Of a DNA stretch of 64,000 bases, positions 28,330 through 37,610 are shown piece after piece. The DNA lies in the NCBI RefSeq assembly GCF_026167545.1, contig NZ_CP110678.1, forward strand, positions 2,415,501-2,479,500, given 5' to 3'. Below the pieces are notes generated by a model. That model ran no database searches, was not told where the DNA came from, and worked only from the letters and a program-made list of their open reading frames with translations. Position numbers and translations under genes: made by a program. Numbering within the stretch: the stretch's first letter is position 1; every line of letters begins with the position of its first letter. The DNA is from Sphingomonas sp. S1-29. GTDB lineage: Bacteria; Pseudomonadota; Alphaproteobacteria; Sphingomonadales; Sphingomonadaceae.

Positions 28330-30945
28330 ATGCAACTCGTCATCGTAGAATCGCCCGCCAAGGCGAAGACCATCGAGAAATACCTCGGCAGCGACTATCG
28401 CGTCCTCGCAAGCTACGGCCATGTCCGCGATCTGCCGCCCAAGGACGGATCGGTGAACCCCGATGACGGCTTTGCGATGGAGTGGGAAAACTACGCCGAC
28501 AAGGCCAAGCAGCTGAAGGCGATCACCGACCTCGCCAAACAGGCCGACCGCCTGATCCTCGCGACCGATCCCGATCGCGAGGGCGAGGCGATCAGCTGGC
28601 ACGTCCAGGAAGTGCTCGCCAAGAAAAAGGCGCTGCCCAAGGAGGTCGAGCGCGTCACCTTCAACGCGATCACCAAGGCGGCGGTGCTCACCGCGATGAA
28701 GGCGCCGCGCCAGCTCGATACCGATCTTATCGACGCTTATCGGGCGCGCCGCGCGCTCGATTATCTCGTCGGCTTCACGCTGTCGCCGGTGCTGTGGCGC
28801 AAGCTGCCCGGGGCCAAGTCGGCAGGCCGCGTCCAGTCGGTCGCGCTTCGGCTGATCGTCGAGCGCGAGCGCGAGATCGAGGGGTTCGATCCCCAGGAAT
28901 ATTGGTCGGTCGCCGCCGAGTTCGAGCATGATTCGACGCGCTTCACCGCGCGGCTGGCCAAGTTCGAGGGCAAGAAGATCGACCGGCTGACGATCGGCGA
29001 ACAAGGCACCGCGATGCGCGCCAAGGCAGCGGTCGAGGCAGGTCGCTTCAGCGTCGCCAATGTTGAGACCAAGCCCGCGACGCGCAATCCGCCGCCGCCC
29101 TTCACCACCTCGACCTTGCAACAGGAAGCAGCCCGCAAACTGGGCTTTTCGGCGAGCCACACGATGCGGATCGCGCAGGCGCTCTACGAAGACGGCGCGA
29201 TCACCTATATGCGGACCGACGGCGTTCAGATGGATCACAGCGCGATCGACGATGCGCGCAAGGCGATCGTGAACCGCTATGACGGCGGCTACATCCCCGA
29301 AAAGCCGCGCCACTATGTCGCCAAGGCCAAGAACGCGCAGGAAGCGCATGAGGCGATCCGCCCGACCGATTTCACCAAGGATCGGGCCGGATCGGGCGAT
29401 CATGGCCGGTTGTACGACTTGATCTGGAAGCGCGCGCTCGCCAGTCAGATGGCATCGGCGCGGATGGAACGCACCGCGGTCGAGCTGGAGGACGGCACCG
29501 GTTCGGTGGCGCTGCGCGCTACCGGGCAAGTCGTGCTCTTCCCAGGCTATCTCGCGCTCTACGAGGAAGGCCGCGACGACAGCGAGGATGAGGATTCGCG
29601 CCGCCTGCCATTGCTGCGCTCGGGCGATGCGCCGGCCAAGCACGGCGTCACCGCCGAACAGCATTTCACCCAGCCGCCGCCGCGCTTTTCCGAAGCGTCG
29701 TTGGTCAAGCGGATGGAAGAGCTCGGCATCGGCCGCCCCTCGACCTATGCCTCGATCATCCAGGTCATCAAGGATCGCGCCTATGTGCGCGTCGAAAAGA
29801 ACCGCTTCTTTGCCGAGGAAAGCGGACGGCTGCTCACCGCCTTCCTCGAGCGTTTCTTTCAGAAATATGTGAATTATGATTTCACCGCCGGGCTTGAGGA
29901 AGAGCTCGACGACGTCTCGGGCGGGCGTGCCGAATGGCAGACCGTGCTCGACGCCTTCTGGCGCGATTTCAAGCCGCGCACCACCGAAGTGATGGAGTTC
30001 AAGCCGAGCGAGGTCACCGCCGAGCTCGACAAGTTCCTCGAATCCTATCTGTTCCCGCCCAAGGCCGATGGCAGCGATCCGCGGCTGTGCCCCAATTGCG
30101 GCGCGGGGCAGCTGGCGCTGCGCGGCGGCAAGTTCGGCGCGTTTGTGGCGTGTTCGAACTATCCTGACTGCAAATATACCCGCCGCTTCGCGCAGCCCGG
30201 CGGCGGCGATGGCGACGACACCGGCCCCGAGACGCTCGGCAAGCACCCCGATACTGGCGAGGATATCGTCCGGCGTTCGGGGCGCTTCGGCCCGTATATC
30301 CAGATGGGCGAGGGCAAGGAGGCTGCGCGCGCGTCGATCCCCAAGGACATCGATCTCGACTTCGACTGGGCGGTCAAGCTGCTGAGCCTGCCGCGCACCA
30401 TCGGCATCCATCCCGAAACCGGCGAGCCGATCACCGCCTCGATCGGCCGCTACGGGCCGTATCTCGCGCACAACGGCAAATATGGCCGGCTGACGACGAC
30501 CGCCGATGTGTTCGAGACGGGGATGAACGCCGCGGTGGTGAAGCTGGCCGAGGCCGCGGCGGGCGGCGGGCGCGCGGCGCGCGGGGCGCAGGCGCCGCTC
30601 AAGGTATTCGGCGAACATCCCACGAGTGGCGGCGAGATCAAGCTGATGGAGGGTCGCTATGGCCCCTATGTCACCGACGGCACCACCAACGCGACCTTGC
30701 CCAAGACCGCCGACAAGGACGCGCTGACGCTCGAGGAAGCCACCGCGCTGATCGACGCGCGCGCGGCGCTCGGCCCGCCCAAGGGGAAGAAGAAGGCGGC
30801 GGTGAAGAAGAAGGCGCCGGCCAAGGCTGCGGCGGCGAAGGACGCGGCGCCGGTGAAGAAGGCGGCGGCGAAGAAGGCGCCTGCCAAGAAGGCTGCGGCC
30901 AAGAAGGCCCCGGCGAAGAAGGCTGCTACCGCAAAGGCGGACTGA
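28330..30945 (+). CDS. topA: DNA topoisomerase I
   Basis: A type IA topoisomerase relaxing negative supercoils. The 871-residue protein has the Toprim domain (VIVESPAKAKTIEKYLG, ATDPDREGEAISWH), the active-site tyrosine Y293 in GAITYMRTDG, and one intact four-Cys zinc element (CPNCG...CSNYPDC). Several GRFGPYI-type C-terminal repeats follow, then a tail of about 50 residues made almost wholly of Lys, Ala and Pro. This tail resembles histone-H1-like DNA-binding tails of alphaproteobacterial TopA. I start at MQLVIVES, and the upstream in-frame extension is not conserved-looking. Confidence 0.97.
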   Translation: MQLVIVESPAKAKTIEKYLGSDYRVLASYGHVRDLPPKDGSVNPDDGFAMEWENYADKAKQLKAITDLAKQADRLILATDPDREGEAISWHVQEVLAKKKALPKEVERVTFNAITKAAVLTAMKAPRQLDTDLIDAYRARRALDYLVGFTLSPVLWRKLPGAKSAGRVQSVALRLIVEREREIEGFDPQEYWSVAAEFEHDSTRFTARLAKFEGKKIDRLTIGEQGTAMRAKAAVEAGRFSVANVETKPATRNPPPPFTTSTLQQEAARKLGFSASHTMRIAQALYEDGAITYMRTDGVQMDHSAIDDARKAIVNRYDGGYIPEKPRHYVAKAKNAQEAHEAIRPTDFTKDRAGSGDHGRLYDLIWKRALASQMASARMERTAVELEDGTGSVALRATGQVVLFPGYLALYEEGRDDSEDEDSRRLPLLRSGDAPAKHGVTAEQHFTQPPPRFSEASLVKRMEELGIGRPSTYASIIQVIKDRAYVRVEKNRFFAEESGRLLTAFLERFFQKYVNYDFTAGLEEELDDVSGGRAEWQTVLDAFWRDFKPRTTEVMEFKPSEVTAELDKFLESYLFPPKADGSDPRLCPNCGAGQLALRGGKFGAFVACSNYPDCKYTRRFAQPGGGDGDDTGPETLGKHPDTGEDIVRRSGRFGPYIQMGEGKEAARASIPKDIDLDFDWAVKLLSLPRTIGIHPETGEPITASIGRYGPYLAHNGKYGRLTTTADVFETGMNAAVVKLAEAAAGGGRAARGAQAPLKVFGEHPTSGGEIKLMEGRYGPYVTDGTTNATLPKTADKDALTLEEATALIDARAALGPPKGKKKAAVKKKAPAKAAAAKDAAPVKKAAAKKAPAKKAAAKKAPAKKAATAKAD

Positions 30946-30952
30946 TCCATCG

Positions 30953-31190
30953 CCGTTCGTGCTGAGCCTGTCGAAGCACCGTTCTTCTCTTTCTGCCCGC
31001 GGCGAAGAAAGAACGGCACTTCGACAAGCTCAGTGCGAACGGAGTGGGGGCATTCCCCCTCGCACCCCACCGTTCGTGCTGAGTAGCCGCTGAGCTTGTC
31101 GAAGCGGCGTATCGAAGCACCGGCTCGCTTGGGGCAGGTCCTTCGATACGGGTCTTCGCCTTCGCTCAGCCCCTACTCAGGACGAACGGG
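30953..31190. repeat. Two consecutive family B hairpin repeats
   Basis: The first element (30953-31041) has arms CCGTTCGTGCTGAG and CTCAGTGCGAACGG around an inner hairpin. The second (31070-31190) is the 121-bp form with centre CGCTTGGGGCAG. They separate the convergent topA and M28 genes, which together leave 265 bases without coding. Confidence 0.92.
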
Positions 31191-31210
31191 GGTATGGGAT
31201 CCCTCGCCCC

Positions 31211-32815
31211 CTATTTCGCCCGCACCGCCTTCGGCGCATCCGCCGCGAACTGCTTCCCGAACGGGCTGTCGGCATACCAGCGCGGTGCCTGTGCCGCGTC
31301 GGCCAGGTCGCGCGCGATATTGTAGTTCACCCGCGCGAACTTGGCCCCCGCCGCCCAGTTGAACGGCAGCTTCAGGTCGTCGCTCGGCTTGTGATAATGC
31401 GTCGCCAGGAAGGTCTTGAACGCCGCCGCCCCGCCATTGGCGTGGCCGGTAACCAGGAATACCGAGGGCACCCCCTGCTGGACGAAGCTGAAATGGTCCG
31501 AGCGGGTGAACAGATTTTCCTCGGGCATCGGATCGGGCGACAATTTCACCCCGTCCTTCGCCGCCGCCGCGGCGACCAGCGGCCCCATCGTCGAATGTTC
31601 GGCCCCGAACGCGACGACGTCGGTGAAGTCGTACAGCAGGATCGGCATGTCGAGATTGACCACCGACACCACCTTCCCCGCACCCACCGGATGCTTGGCG
31701 AGATATTGCGACCCGAGCAGCCCGTCCTCCTCGGCGGTGACCGCGGCGAACATCACCGTGCGCTTGGGGCGGCTGCCCGATGCGGCGAAGGCGCGCGCGA
31801 CCTCGATCATCGATGCGGTGCCCGCGGCATTGTCCATCGCGCCGTTGAAGACCTTGTCCTCGCCCTTGGCGTCGGGGCGCGTGCCGTTGTGGTCGAGATG
31901 CGCCATCAGCAGCACCACTTCGCCCGCGAGCGCCGGATCGGATCCGGGGATCACGCCGACGACATTGGGGCTGGTGAAGGCGCGGGTGCTGCTCGTCCCC
32001 TCGATCGCCACCGCCGGCTTGAGCGCGAAGCCCTTGAGCGCCCGGCCCTTGTCGGCGGCGGCGAGTATTTGCTTGTAGCTGCTCGGCGCGCCCGCGAAGA
32101 GCGCTTCGGCGGCGACCGGGCTCAGCAGCGCCGATACCGGGGTTAGTTCCTGCGGCTTGTCGCTCGGCTCCGCCAGCCGGGTGGCGGGGCCGCCGGCCTC
32201 GGCGACCACCACCTCCCACGGATATTGCTTCACCATCTCGCTGTCGAACAGCGTGATCACCGCTGCCGCACCGCGCGCCTTGGCTGCCTTGCCCTTGTCC
32301 TGGCCCAGCGCCGCGCGGACGTCGCTCGGCAGCGATTTGGGCGCGCCGTACAGCATCACCACGGTCTTGCCCGCCACGTCGAGCCCGGCATAATCGTCGA
32401 TCCGGTTCTCGGGGCTGGCGATGCCATAGCCGACGAACACCGCCTCGCCGCTCGCCTTTTGCGCCCCCGGCGCGTTGGCGCGGACGATCGCCTGCGTCCC
32501 GTTGGCGTAGCGCGTGCCGCCGATCGTCACGAACGAGGTCGCGGGCTCGCCCAAGGCGCGCATTTCGAGCGGCACCTGCTGGTACCAGTTGTCGCCATTG
32601 GCGGGCTTGAGCCCCAGCGCTGCGAACTGCGTCGCGACATAGCGCGCGGCGATCTCGTGCCCGCGCGTCCCCGCGTCGCGGCCTTCGAGCAGGTCGTCGG
32701 CCAGGAACTCGACATGCGCGCGCACCCCCTCGGGGGTGATCGCCGGCGTCGGCGCGGTCTGCGCCTGGACCGCGGTAGAAAGCATCAAGATGGCAGCAAA
32801 AGTCAGGGTGCGCAT
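31211..32815 (-). CDS. Secreted M28 family metallopeptidase (second copy)
   Basis: A 534-residue exported peptidase with a signal peptide ending VQAQ (about residue 19). It has a PA-type insertion and an M28 catalytic domain: H306 (MAHLDHNG), D328 (GAMDNAAG), E362/E363 (VTAEEDGLLGS), a later VNLDMP aspartate and RSDHFSFVQQG histidine. The domain order matches the copy at 12021-13646, but the sequences are clearly diverged, so they are old paralogues rather than a recent duplication. It is divergent from the M16 peptidase. Confidence 0.93.
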   Translation of the reverse strand: MRTLTFAAILMLSTAVQAQTAPTPAITPEGVRAHVEFLADDLLEGRDAGTRGHEIAARYVATQFAALGLKPANGDNWYQQVPLEMRALGEPATSFVTIGGTRYANGTQAIVRANAPGAQKASGEAVFVGYGIASPENRIDDYAGLDVAGKTVVMLYGAPKSLPSDVRAALGQDKGKAAKARGAAAVITLFDSEMVKQYPWEVVVAEAGGPATRLAEPSDKPQELTPVSALLSPVAAEALFAGAPSSYKQILAAADKGRALKGFALKPAVAIEGTSSTRAFTSPNVVGVIPGSDPALAGEVVLLMAHLDHNGTRPDAKGEDKVFNGAMDNAAGTASMIEVARAFAASGSRPKRTVMFAAVTAEEDGLLGSQYLAKHPVGAGKVVSVVNLDMPILLYDFTDVVAFGAEHSTMGPLVAAAAAKDGVKLSPDPMPEENLFTRSDHFSFVQQGVPSVFLVTGHANGGAAAFKTFLATHYHKPSDDLKLPFNWAAGAKFARVNYNIARDLADAAQAPRWYADSPFGKQFAADAPKAVRAK

Positions 32816-32975
32816 GGAAAGCCGATCTCCGAACAGAATGCGCAGGGTCTAGCGCAAGCGTGGTTGGCCGCAAGACCGCCGCACCGGCCTGGGGCGCCTA
32901 CCGCCTCCGGACGGGGCTTGCTCCGCGCGCGGCGATGCTTATCGTAACGCCTGAAACCATTCGGAAAGCCCGCTT

Positions 32976-35876
32976 ATGCGCCTCGTCTCCCGCGTTCTTG
33001 CCAGTGTCGCCCTTACCGCGCTCGCCACCTCGGCGCTCGCCCAGACTGCCGCGCAAACCACCGCGCCGGCGCCCGCGCCGGTTTCCGAGCTGATCGCGCG
33101 GGTCGATATTCCGTATGAGGAATTCACCCTCCCCAACGGGCTTCGCGTGCTGGTCCACACCGATCGCAAGGCGCCGGTGGTCGGCGTGTCGGTGTGGTAC
33201 GACGTCGGGTCGAAGCACGAGCCCAAGGGCAAGACCGGCTTCGCGCATCTGTTCGAGCATTTGATGTTCAACGGGTCGGAAAACGCCCCCGGCGACTATT
33301 TCGAACCGCTGCGCACGCTCGGCGCGACCGATCTCAACGGCACCACCAATTCGGATCGCACCAATTATTTCGAGACCGTCCCGACCGCCGGGCTCGAGCG
33401 CGTGCTGTTCTTAGAAAGCGATCGCATGGGCTATCTGCTCGGCGCGGTGACGCAGGAAAATCTCGATAACCAGCGCGGCGTCGTCCAGAACGAGAAGCGC
33501 CAGGGCGACAACCAGCCCTATGGCCTGTTCCGCTACAAGCTGACCGAGGGGCTGTTTCCCAAGGGGCATCCCTATCATCACTCGACGATCGGCTCGATGG
33601 CCGATCTCCAGGCCGCCAGCCTCGAGGATGTGAAGACCTGGTTCCGTAGCTATTACGGCCCGAACAACGCGATCGTCGCGCTGGCGGGCGATATCGACGT
33701 CCCCACCGCCAAGCGGCTGATGGCGAAATATTTCGGCGCGATCCCGCGCGGCCCCGAGAGCGTCGCGCCCCCCGCGCCGGTGCCGACGCTGCCCGCCCCG
33801 GTGCGCGAGACCATGCAGGATCGCGTCGCCACCACGCGAATCTATCGCCTGTGGGCAGTGCCGGGCCTGCGCGATCCCGAAACCGCGAACCTCGACGTCG
33901 CCGCGCGCGTGCTCGGCGGGCTTTCGAGCTCGCGGCTCGACAATATCCTGGTCCGCAAGGAGCGGCTGGCGGTCGGCGTCGCGGCGTTCAGCCAGGCGTT
34001 GACGCAGGTCGGCTTTTTCGGCGTCCAGATGGACGTCCGCCCCGGGGTCGATGTCGCGCAGGCCGAAGCGCGGCTCGATGCGGTGATCGCCGATTTCCTG
34101 CGCACCGGCCCCACCGCCGATGAGGTCCAGCGCGTCGCCACCACCGCGATCTCGGGCCGGCTCGCGGGGTTAGAGGCGGTCGGCGGCGGCGGCGGCAAGG
34201 CGGGCACGCTCGCCTCGGGCGCGCTGTTCGCCGACGATCCGCTCTATTTCAAGAAGCAGCTCGCGCTGCTGGCGGCGGCGACCCCCGCCGCGGTGAAGGC
34301 ATCGGCCAATAAATGGCTGTCGCGCCCGGTCTATGCGCTCAAGATCGAGCCCGGCAAGCGCGAGGCGTATCAGGAGGCGACCCCCGCGACCGCCGGCGGC
34401 GCCAAGGTCGCCGCCGCAGCGCAGGCGACCACCGCCGCGCGCGCCGAAGCCGCGCCAACCCCCGCGGCGGCGCAAGGCCCCGCGAAGATCGACCGCGGCG
34501 CGCTGCCCGCGATCGGCGAAGTGCGCGACATCAGCTTCCCCAAGGTCGAGCGCACGCGCCTCTCGAACGGGATCGAATTGGTCTATGCGCGCCAGGCCGC
34601 GGCGCCGACGACGCAGGCGAGCATCAGCTTTGACGCGGGCATCGTCGCTGACCCCGCCGCCAAGCTGGGGATTGCGGGCTTCACGATGGCGGTCGTCGAC
34701 GAAGGCACCACCACGCTCGATTCGATCGCGCTGGCCGAAGCGCAGGAGCGGCTGGGCGCGCGGATCGGTTCGGGCAACGATGCCGATCGCAGCGGGCTTA
34801 GCCTGTTCGTGCCCAGCCCCAACCTTGCCGCGGCGGTGGCATTGCTCGGCGATGTCGTGCGCAACCCCGCCTTCGGCGCGAGCGAGATCGAGCGGGTACG
34901 CGGCCAGCGGATGGCGCAGATCGCCGCCGAGCTCAACGATCCCGGCGCGATCGCGGCGCGCACGCTGCCGCCGCTGCTCTATGCCGAGGGTTCGTCGTAT
35001 CGCAAGCTCGCGGCAGGCAGTGGCGACCTGAGCACGGTGAAGGCGGCGACGCGCGACGATCTGGTCGCCTTCCACCGCGCCTGGATCCGCCCCGACAAGG
35101 CCAAGATCTTCGTCGTCAGCGATCGCCCGCTCGCCGAAGTCCGGGCGGCGTTCGAAGCCGCGCTGGGCGACTGGCGCGCGCAGGGGCCGGCGGGCACCAA
35201 GGCGATCGAAAGCAAGCCTTTGGCTGGCGGCGAGCGGATCGTGCTGGTCGATCGCCCCGATTCGCCGCAGTCGATCATCGCCGGCGGGCAGCTGACCGAT
35301 CTCGACCCCAAGGCCGAATTGCTGCCGGTGCTCACCGCCAACGAAGTGCTCGGATCGGGCTTCCTCAGCCGGATCAACATGGACCTGCGCGAGGCCAAGG
35401 GCTGGTCCTATGGCGCGCGCGGCGGCTATTCGCGCTTCGAAGGCGCGGTGCCCTATGTGATCAACGCCCCGGTCCAGGCCGACAAGACCGGCCCCGCGCT
35501 CGCCTCGCTGCGCGAGCAGGTGGCGGGCTTCCTGTCGACGCAGGGGGTCACCGATGTCGAGTTCCGCCGCACGATCGACGGCGAGACGCGCGAGCTCGCG
35601 GGCAATTTCGAAACCAGTGGCAAGGTGCTCAGCGCGATGGAAGGCAACGACCTCTTCGGTCGTCCCGACGATTATTATGACGGCATCGCGCAAAAATATC
35701 GCGCGCTCACCGCGGCCCAGCTTGACGCTGCGGCACGCGCGACGATCGACCCCAAGGGCTTCGTCTGGGTGGTCGTCGGTGACGCGAGCAAGGTGCGCAG
35801 CCAGCTTGACAGTCTCGGCCTGCCTGTCGAGGTGATATCGGCGGCACCGACGGGCGCACCCGTCGCGGCCCAGTGA
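32976..35876 (+). CDS. Secreted M16 family zinc peptidase (two-domain, pitrilysin-like)
   Basis: A 966-residue exported protein. The signal peptide ends at about residue 22 (ALAQ). The first M16 half carries the inverted zinc motif HLFEH (H91, E94, H95), with the distal glutamate probably in LDNQRGVVQNEKRQ. A Pro/Ala/Thr-rich linker lies near 470-500. The second M16 half lacks HxxEH, having IAGFTMAVVDEG at that place, so it is the non-catalytic half of the clamshell, as usual. The likely role is peptide degradation in the periplasm. Confidence 0.94.
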   Translation: MRLVSRVLASVALTALATSALAQTAAQTTAPAPAPVSELIARVDIPYEEFTLPNGLRVLVHTDRKAPVVGVSVWYDVGSKHEPKGKTGFAHLFEHLMFNGSENAPGDYFEPLRTLGATDLNGTTNSDRTNYFETVPTAGLERVLFLESDRMGYLLGAVTQENLDNQRGVVQNEKRQGDNQPYGLFRYKLTEGLFPKGHPYHHSTIGSMADLQAASLEDVKTWFRSYYGPNNAIVALAGDIDVPTAKRLMAKYFGAIPRGPESVAPPAPVPTLPAPVRETMQDRVATTRIYRLWAVPGLRDPETANLDVAARVLGGLSSSRLDNILVRKERLAVGVAAFSQALTQVGFFGVQMDVRPGVDVAQAEARLDAVIADFLRTGPTADEVQRVATTAISGRLAGLEAVGGGGGKAGTLASGALFADDPLYFKKQLALLAAATPAAVKASANKWLSRPVYALKIEPGKREAYQEATPATAGGAKVAAAAQATTAARAEAAPTPAAAQGPAKIDRGALPAIGEVRDISFPKVERTRLSNGIELVYARQAAAPTTQASISFDAGIVADPAAKLGIAGFTMAVVDEGTTTLDSIALAEAQERLGARIGSGNDADRSGLSLFVPSPNLAAAVALLGDVVRNPAFGASEIERVRGQRMAQIAAELNDPGAIAARTLPPLLYAEGSSYRKLAAGSGDLSTVKAATRDDLVAFHRAWIRPDKAKIFVVSDRPLAEVRAAFEAALGDWRAQGPAGTKAIESKPLAGGERIVLVDRPDSPQSIIAGGQLTDLDPKAELLPVLTANEVLGSGFLSRINMDLREAKGWSYGARGGYSRFEGAVPYVINAPVQADKTGPALASLREQVAGFLSTQGVTDVEFRRTIDGETRELAGNFETSGKVLSAMEGNDLFGRPDDYYDGIAQKYRALTAAQLDAAARATIDPKGFVWVVVGDASKVRSQLDSLGLPVEVISAAPTGAPVAAQ

Positions 35877-35902
35877 CTTTCGAACCGGCTTGGAGAGACG
35901 AC

Positions 35903-36199
35903 ATGGCGAATGTGGACGGAAACTGGGACGTGGTGGTCAAGTCGCCGATGGGCGACCAGAAGGCGACCTTGCTGGTGACCTCGGGTGGTGACAGCTTCAC
36001 CGGCAATTTCGCCGGCGGGATGGGCACCTCGGACGTCACCGGCGCGGTCGATGGCGACACGCTGACGTGGAAGATGGACATCACCGTGCCGATGCCGATG
36101 ACGCTCGACTGCGAAGCCACGGTCGAGGGTGAGGAACTCAACGGCAAGGTCACCGCCGGCGCCTTCGGCAGCTTCCCGCTGATCGGCAAGCGCGCCTAA
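35903..36199 (+). CDS. Conserved-type hypothetical protein, beta-rich
   Basis: A 98-residue soluble protein predicted as beta strands: NWDVVVKSPMGDQKATLLV, GDSFTGNFAGGMG, DTLTWKMDITVPMPMTLDCEATVEG. The pattern resembles small domains that score differences between conditions in other proteobacteria, but I cannot name a family. ATG at 35903 has GGAG eight bases upstream. An upstream GTG overlapping the M16 stop would add ten residues. It is 26 bases downstream of the M16 gene and probably co-transcribed. Confidence 0.7.
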   Translation: MANVDGNWDVVVKSPMGDQKATLLVTSGGDSFTGNFAGGMGTSDVTGAVDGDTLTWKMDITVPMPMTLDCEATVEGEELNGKVTAGAFGSFPLIGKRA

Positions 36200-36210
36200 A
36201 CAAAAACCTC

Positions 36211-36334
36211 CCCCCTCCCTGAAAGGGAGGGGCCGGGGGTGGGTCGAGGCCTGGAGCTACGGACGCCTACCGCACTGGGCCCCCCGCACCACGACCACGC
36301 GACCCACCCCCAACCCCTCCCTTTCAGCGAGGGG
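36211..36334. repeat. Dispersed hairpin repeat, family C, single copy
   Basis: Outer arms CCCCTCCCTGAAAGGGAGGGG and the mirrored CCCCTCCCTTTCAGCGAGGGG flank a GGGGGTGGGTCGAGGCCTGG centre. It is the unexpanded form of the tandem array at 11670-12016. Its right end supplies the last codons and stop of the PepSY gene. Confidence 0.88.
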
Positions 36335-37610
36335 CGTTTCTCATCCGCCGCCGCACCAGCCGCTCGCCCGCCAGCGCGACCAGCATCGTTAGCCCCGTCA
36401 GCGGAAACACCAGCCCCGCCGCCAGCATCAGCCCCACCAGCCCGCGCGCACGGTTCGCCGGCGCCGGCGGCGCGCCCAGCCCGCGCGACGGCCGCCGCTT
36501 CCACCACATCACCGGCGTGCTGATCACCAGCAGCAGGATCGCGATGCAGCCGCCCAGCATCACCAGCCGGTTGGGCTCGCCATATTGCCGGCCCTCATGC
36601 GCCGCGATCCCCCATTCGATCGCCTGCGCCCCCGCGCCGAACTGCGCATAGCGCGCGTCCTGCAGCACATGGCCGGTACCGGCATCGACATAGAGCGCGC
36701 GCGCGTCGCCTGCCTGCCGCGCTACCGGCGACACCAGATAGGGTGCGCCCGGCGCGGCGGGTAGCGACAGCGTCCAGGGTGCGCCGATCCCGCGCCGTGC
36801 GGCGATCGCCAGCACCCGATCGACCCCGACATCGCCGCTGCCGCTCGACGCCGGGACCGCTGCATGGTCGAGCGACCAGGGCAGCGGATGATGGTCGCTC
36901 GGCACCGGCGGCTGCGGGCGGCCCAGCTCCTGCGCCGCTACGATCCGCCCCAGCGCCTGCCCCCACACCCCGCTCCAAGGCATGCCGGTGAGCGCGAGGA
37001 ACAGGATCAGCGCGCTCGCGACGATCCCGGTCGAGGCATGGAGGTCGCGCCAGAACAACCGGCCCTTGGGCGTACCGCGCAGCGCCAGCCCGGGGCTGCG
37101 CCCGCGCGGCCACCACAGATACACGCCGGTCGCCACCAGCAGGATCGTCCACCCCGCGACGATCTCGATCAGCGCGTTGCCGATCGGCCCGGTGATCGCC
37201 AGGCTGTGTAGCGACCGCACCGTCGCCATGATCCCGCCGAGGCTGGTGGTGCCCAGCACCCGCCCGCTCCCCGGATCGACGAAGGCGGTGCGGCGCTCGC
37301 CATCCTGCAGCACCGTCATCCGCCAGCTTTCGCCCGCCGCGGCGGGGCGCGCGATCTGCGTCACCTTCGCTCCGGTCTGTGCGCTCACGCGCGCCACCAA
37401 TGTCGTGGCGGGCAGCGGCGTGGCGGGCGCAACCGCGACCCAGTCGGCATAGACCAGCCGCTCGATCTCGGCCTTGTACAGATACAGCCCGCCGGTGATC
37501 GCCAGCCAGCCCAGGAAGGGCAGCACCATCAACCCGGCATAGAAATGCCAGCGCCACACCGACCGATACAGCGAGGCGCGTCGATCAGAAGCGGACACGC
37601 GCGCCTCCAT
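36324..37610 (-). CDS. PepSY-associated transmembrane protein
   Basis: A 428-residue inner membrane protein with four main helices (about 22-45, 150-172, 193-215, 360-385) and two periplasmic PepSY-like regions. One holds GGLYLYKAEIERLVYADW. Members are often linked to TonB receptors and are proposed to reduce or release metal from chelates at the inner membrane. Its start overlaps the end of the receptor gene by 26 bases, so they form an operon. The last four codons and stop lie in a family C repeat, suggesting the tail was altered by repeat insertion. One extra C-terminal helix follows the usual end. Confidence 0.88.
   Translation of the reverse strand: MEARVSASDRRASLYRSVWRWHFYAGLMVLPFLGWLAITGGLYLYKAEIERLVYADWVAVAPATPLPATTLVARVSAQTGAKVTQIARPAAAGESWRMTVLQDGERRTAFVDPGSGRVLGTTSLGGIMATVRSLHSLAITGPIGNALIEIVAGWTILLVATGVYLWWPRGRSPGLALRGTPKGRLFWRDLHASTGIVASALILFLALTGMPWSGVWGQALGRIVAAQELGRPQPPVPSDHHPLPWSLDHAAVPASSGSGDVGVDRVLAIAARRGIGAPWTLSLPAAPGAPYLVSPVARQAGDARALYVDAGTGHVLQDARYAQFGAGAQAIEWGIAAHEGRQYGEPNRLVMLGGCIAILLLVISTPVMWWKRRPSRGLGAPPAPANRARGLVGLMLAAGLVFPLTGLTMLVALAGERLVRRRMRNAPR

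Noticed and set aside
27082..30618. Open minus-strand frame of over 1,100 codons opposite dprA and topA
   Set aside because: This is also a codon-bias shadow: no ribosome site, no recognisable domain, and full overlap with two essential-type genes.
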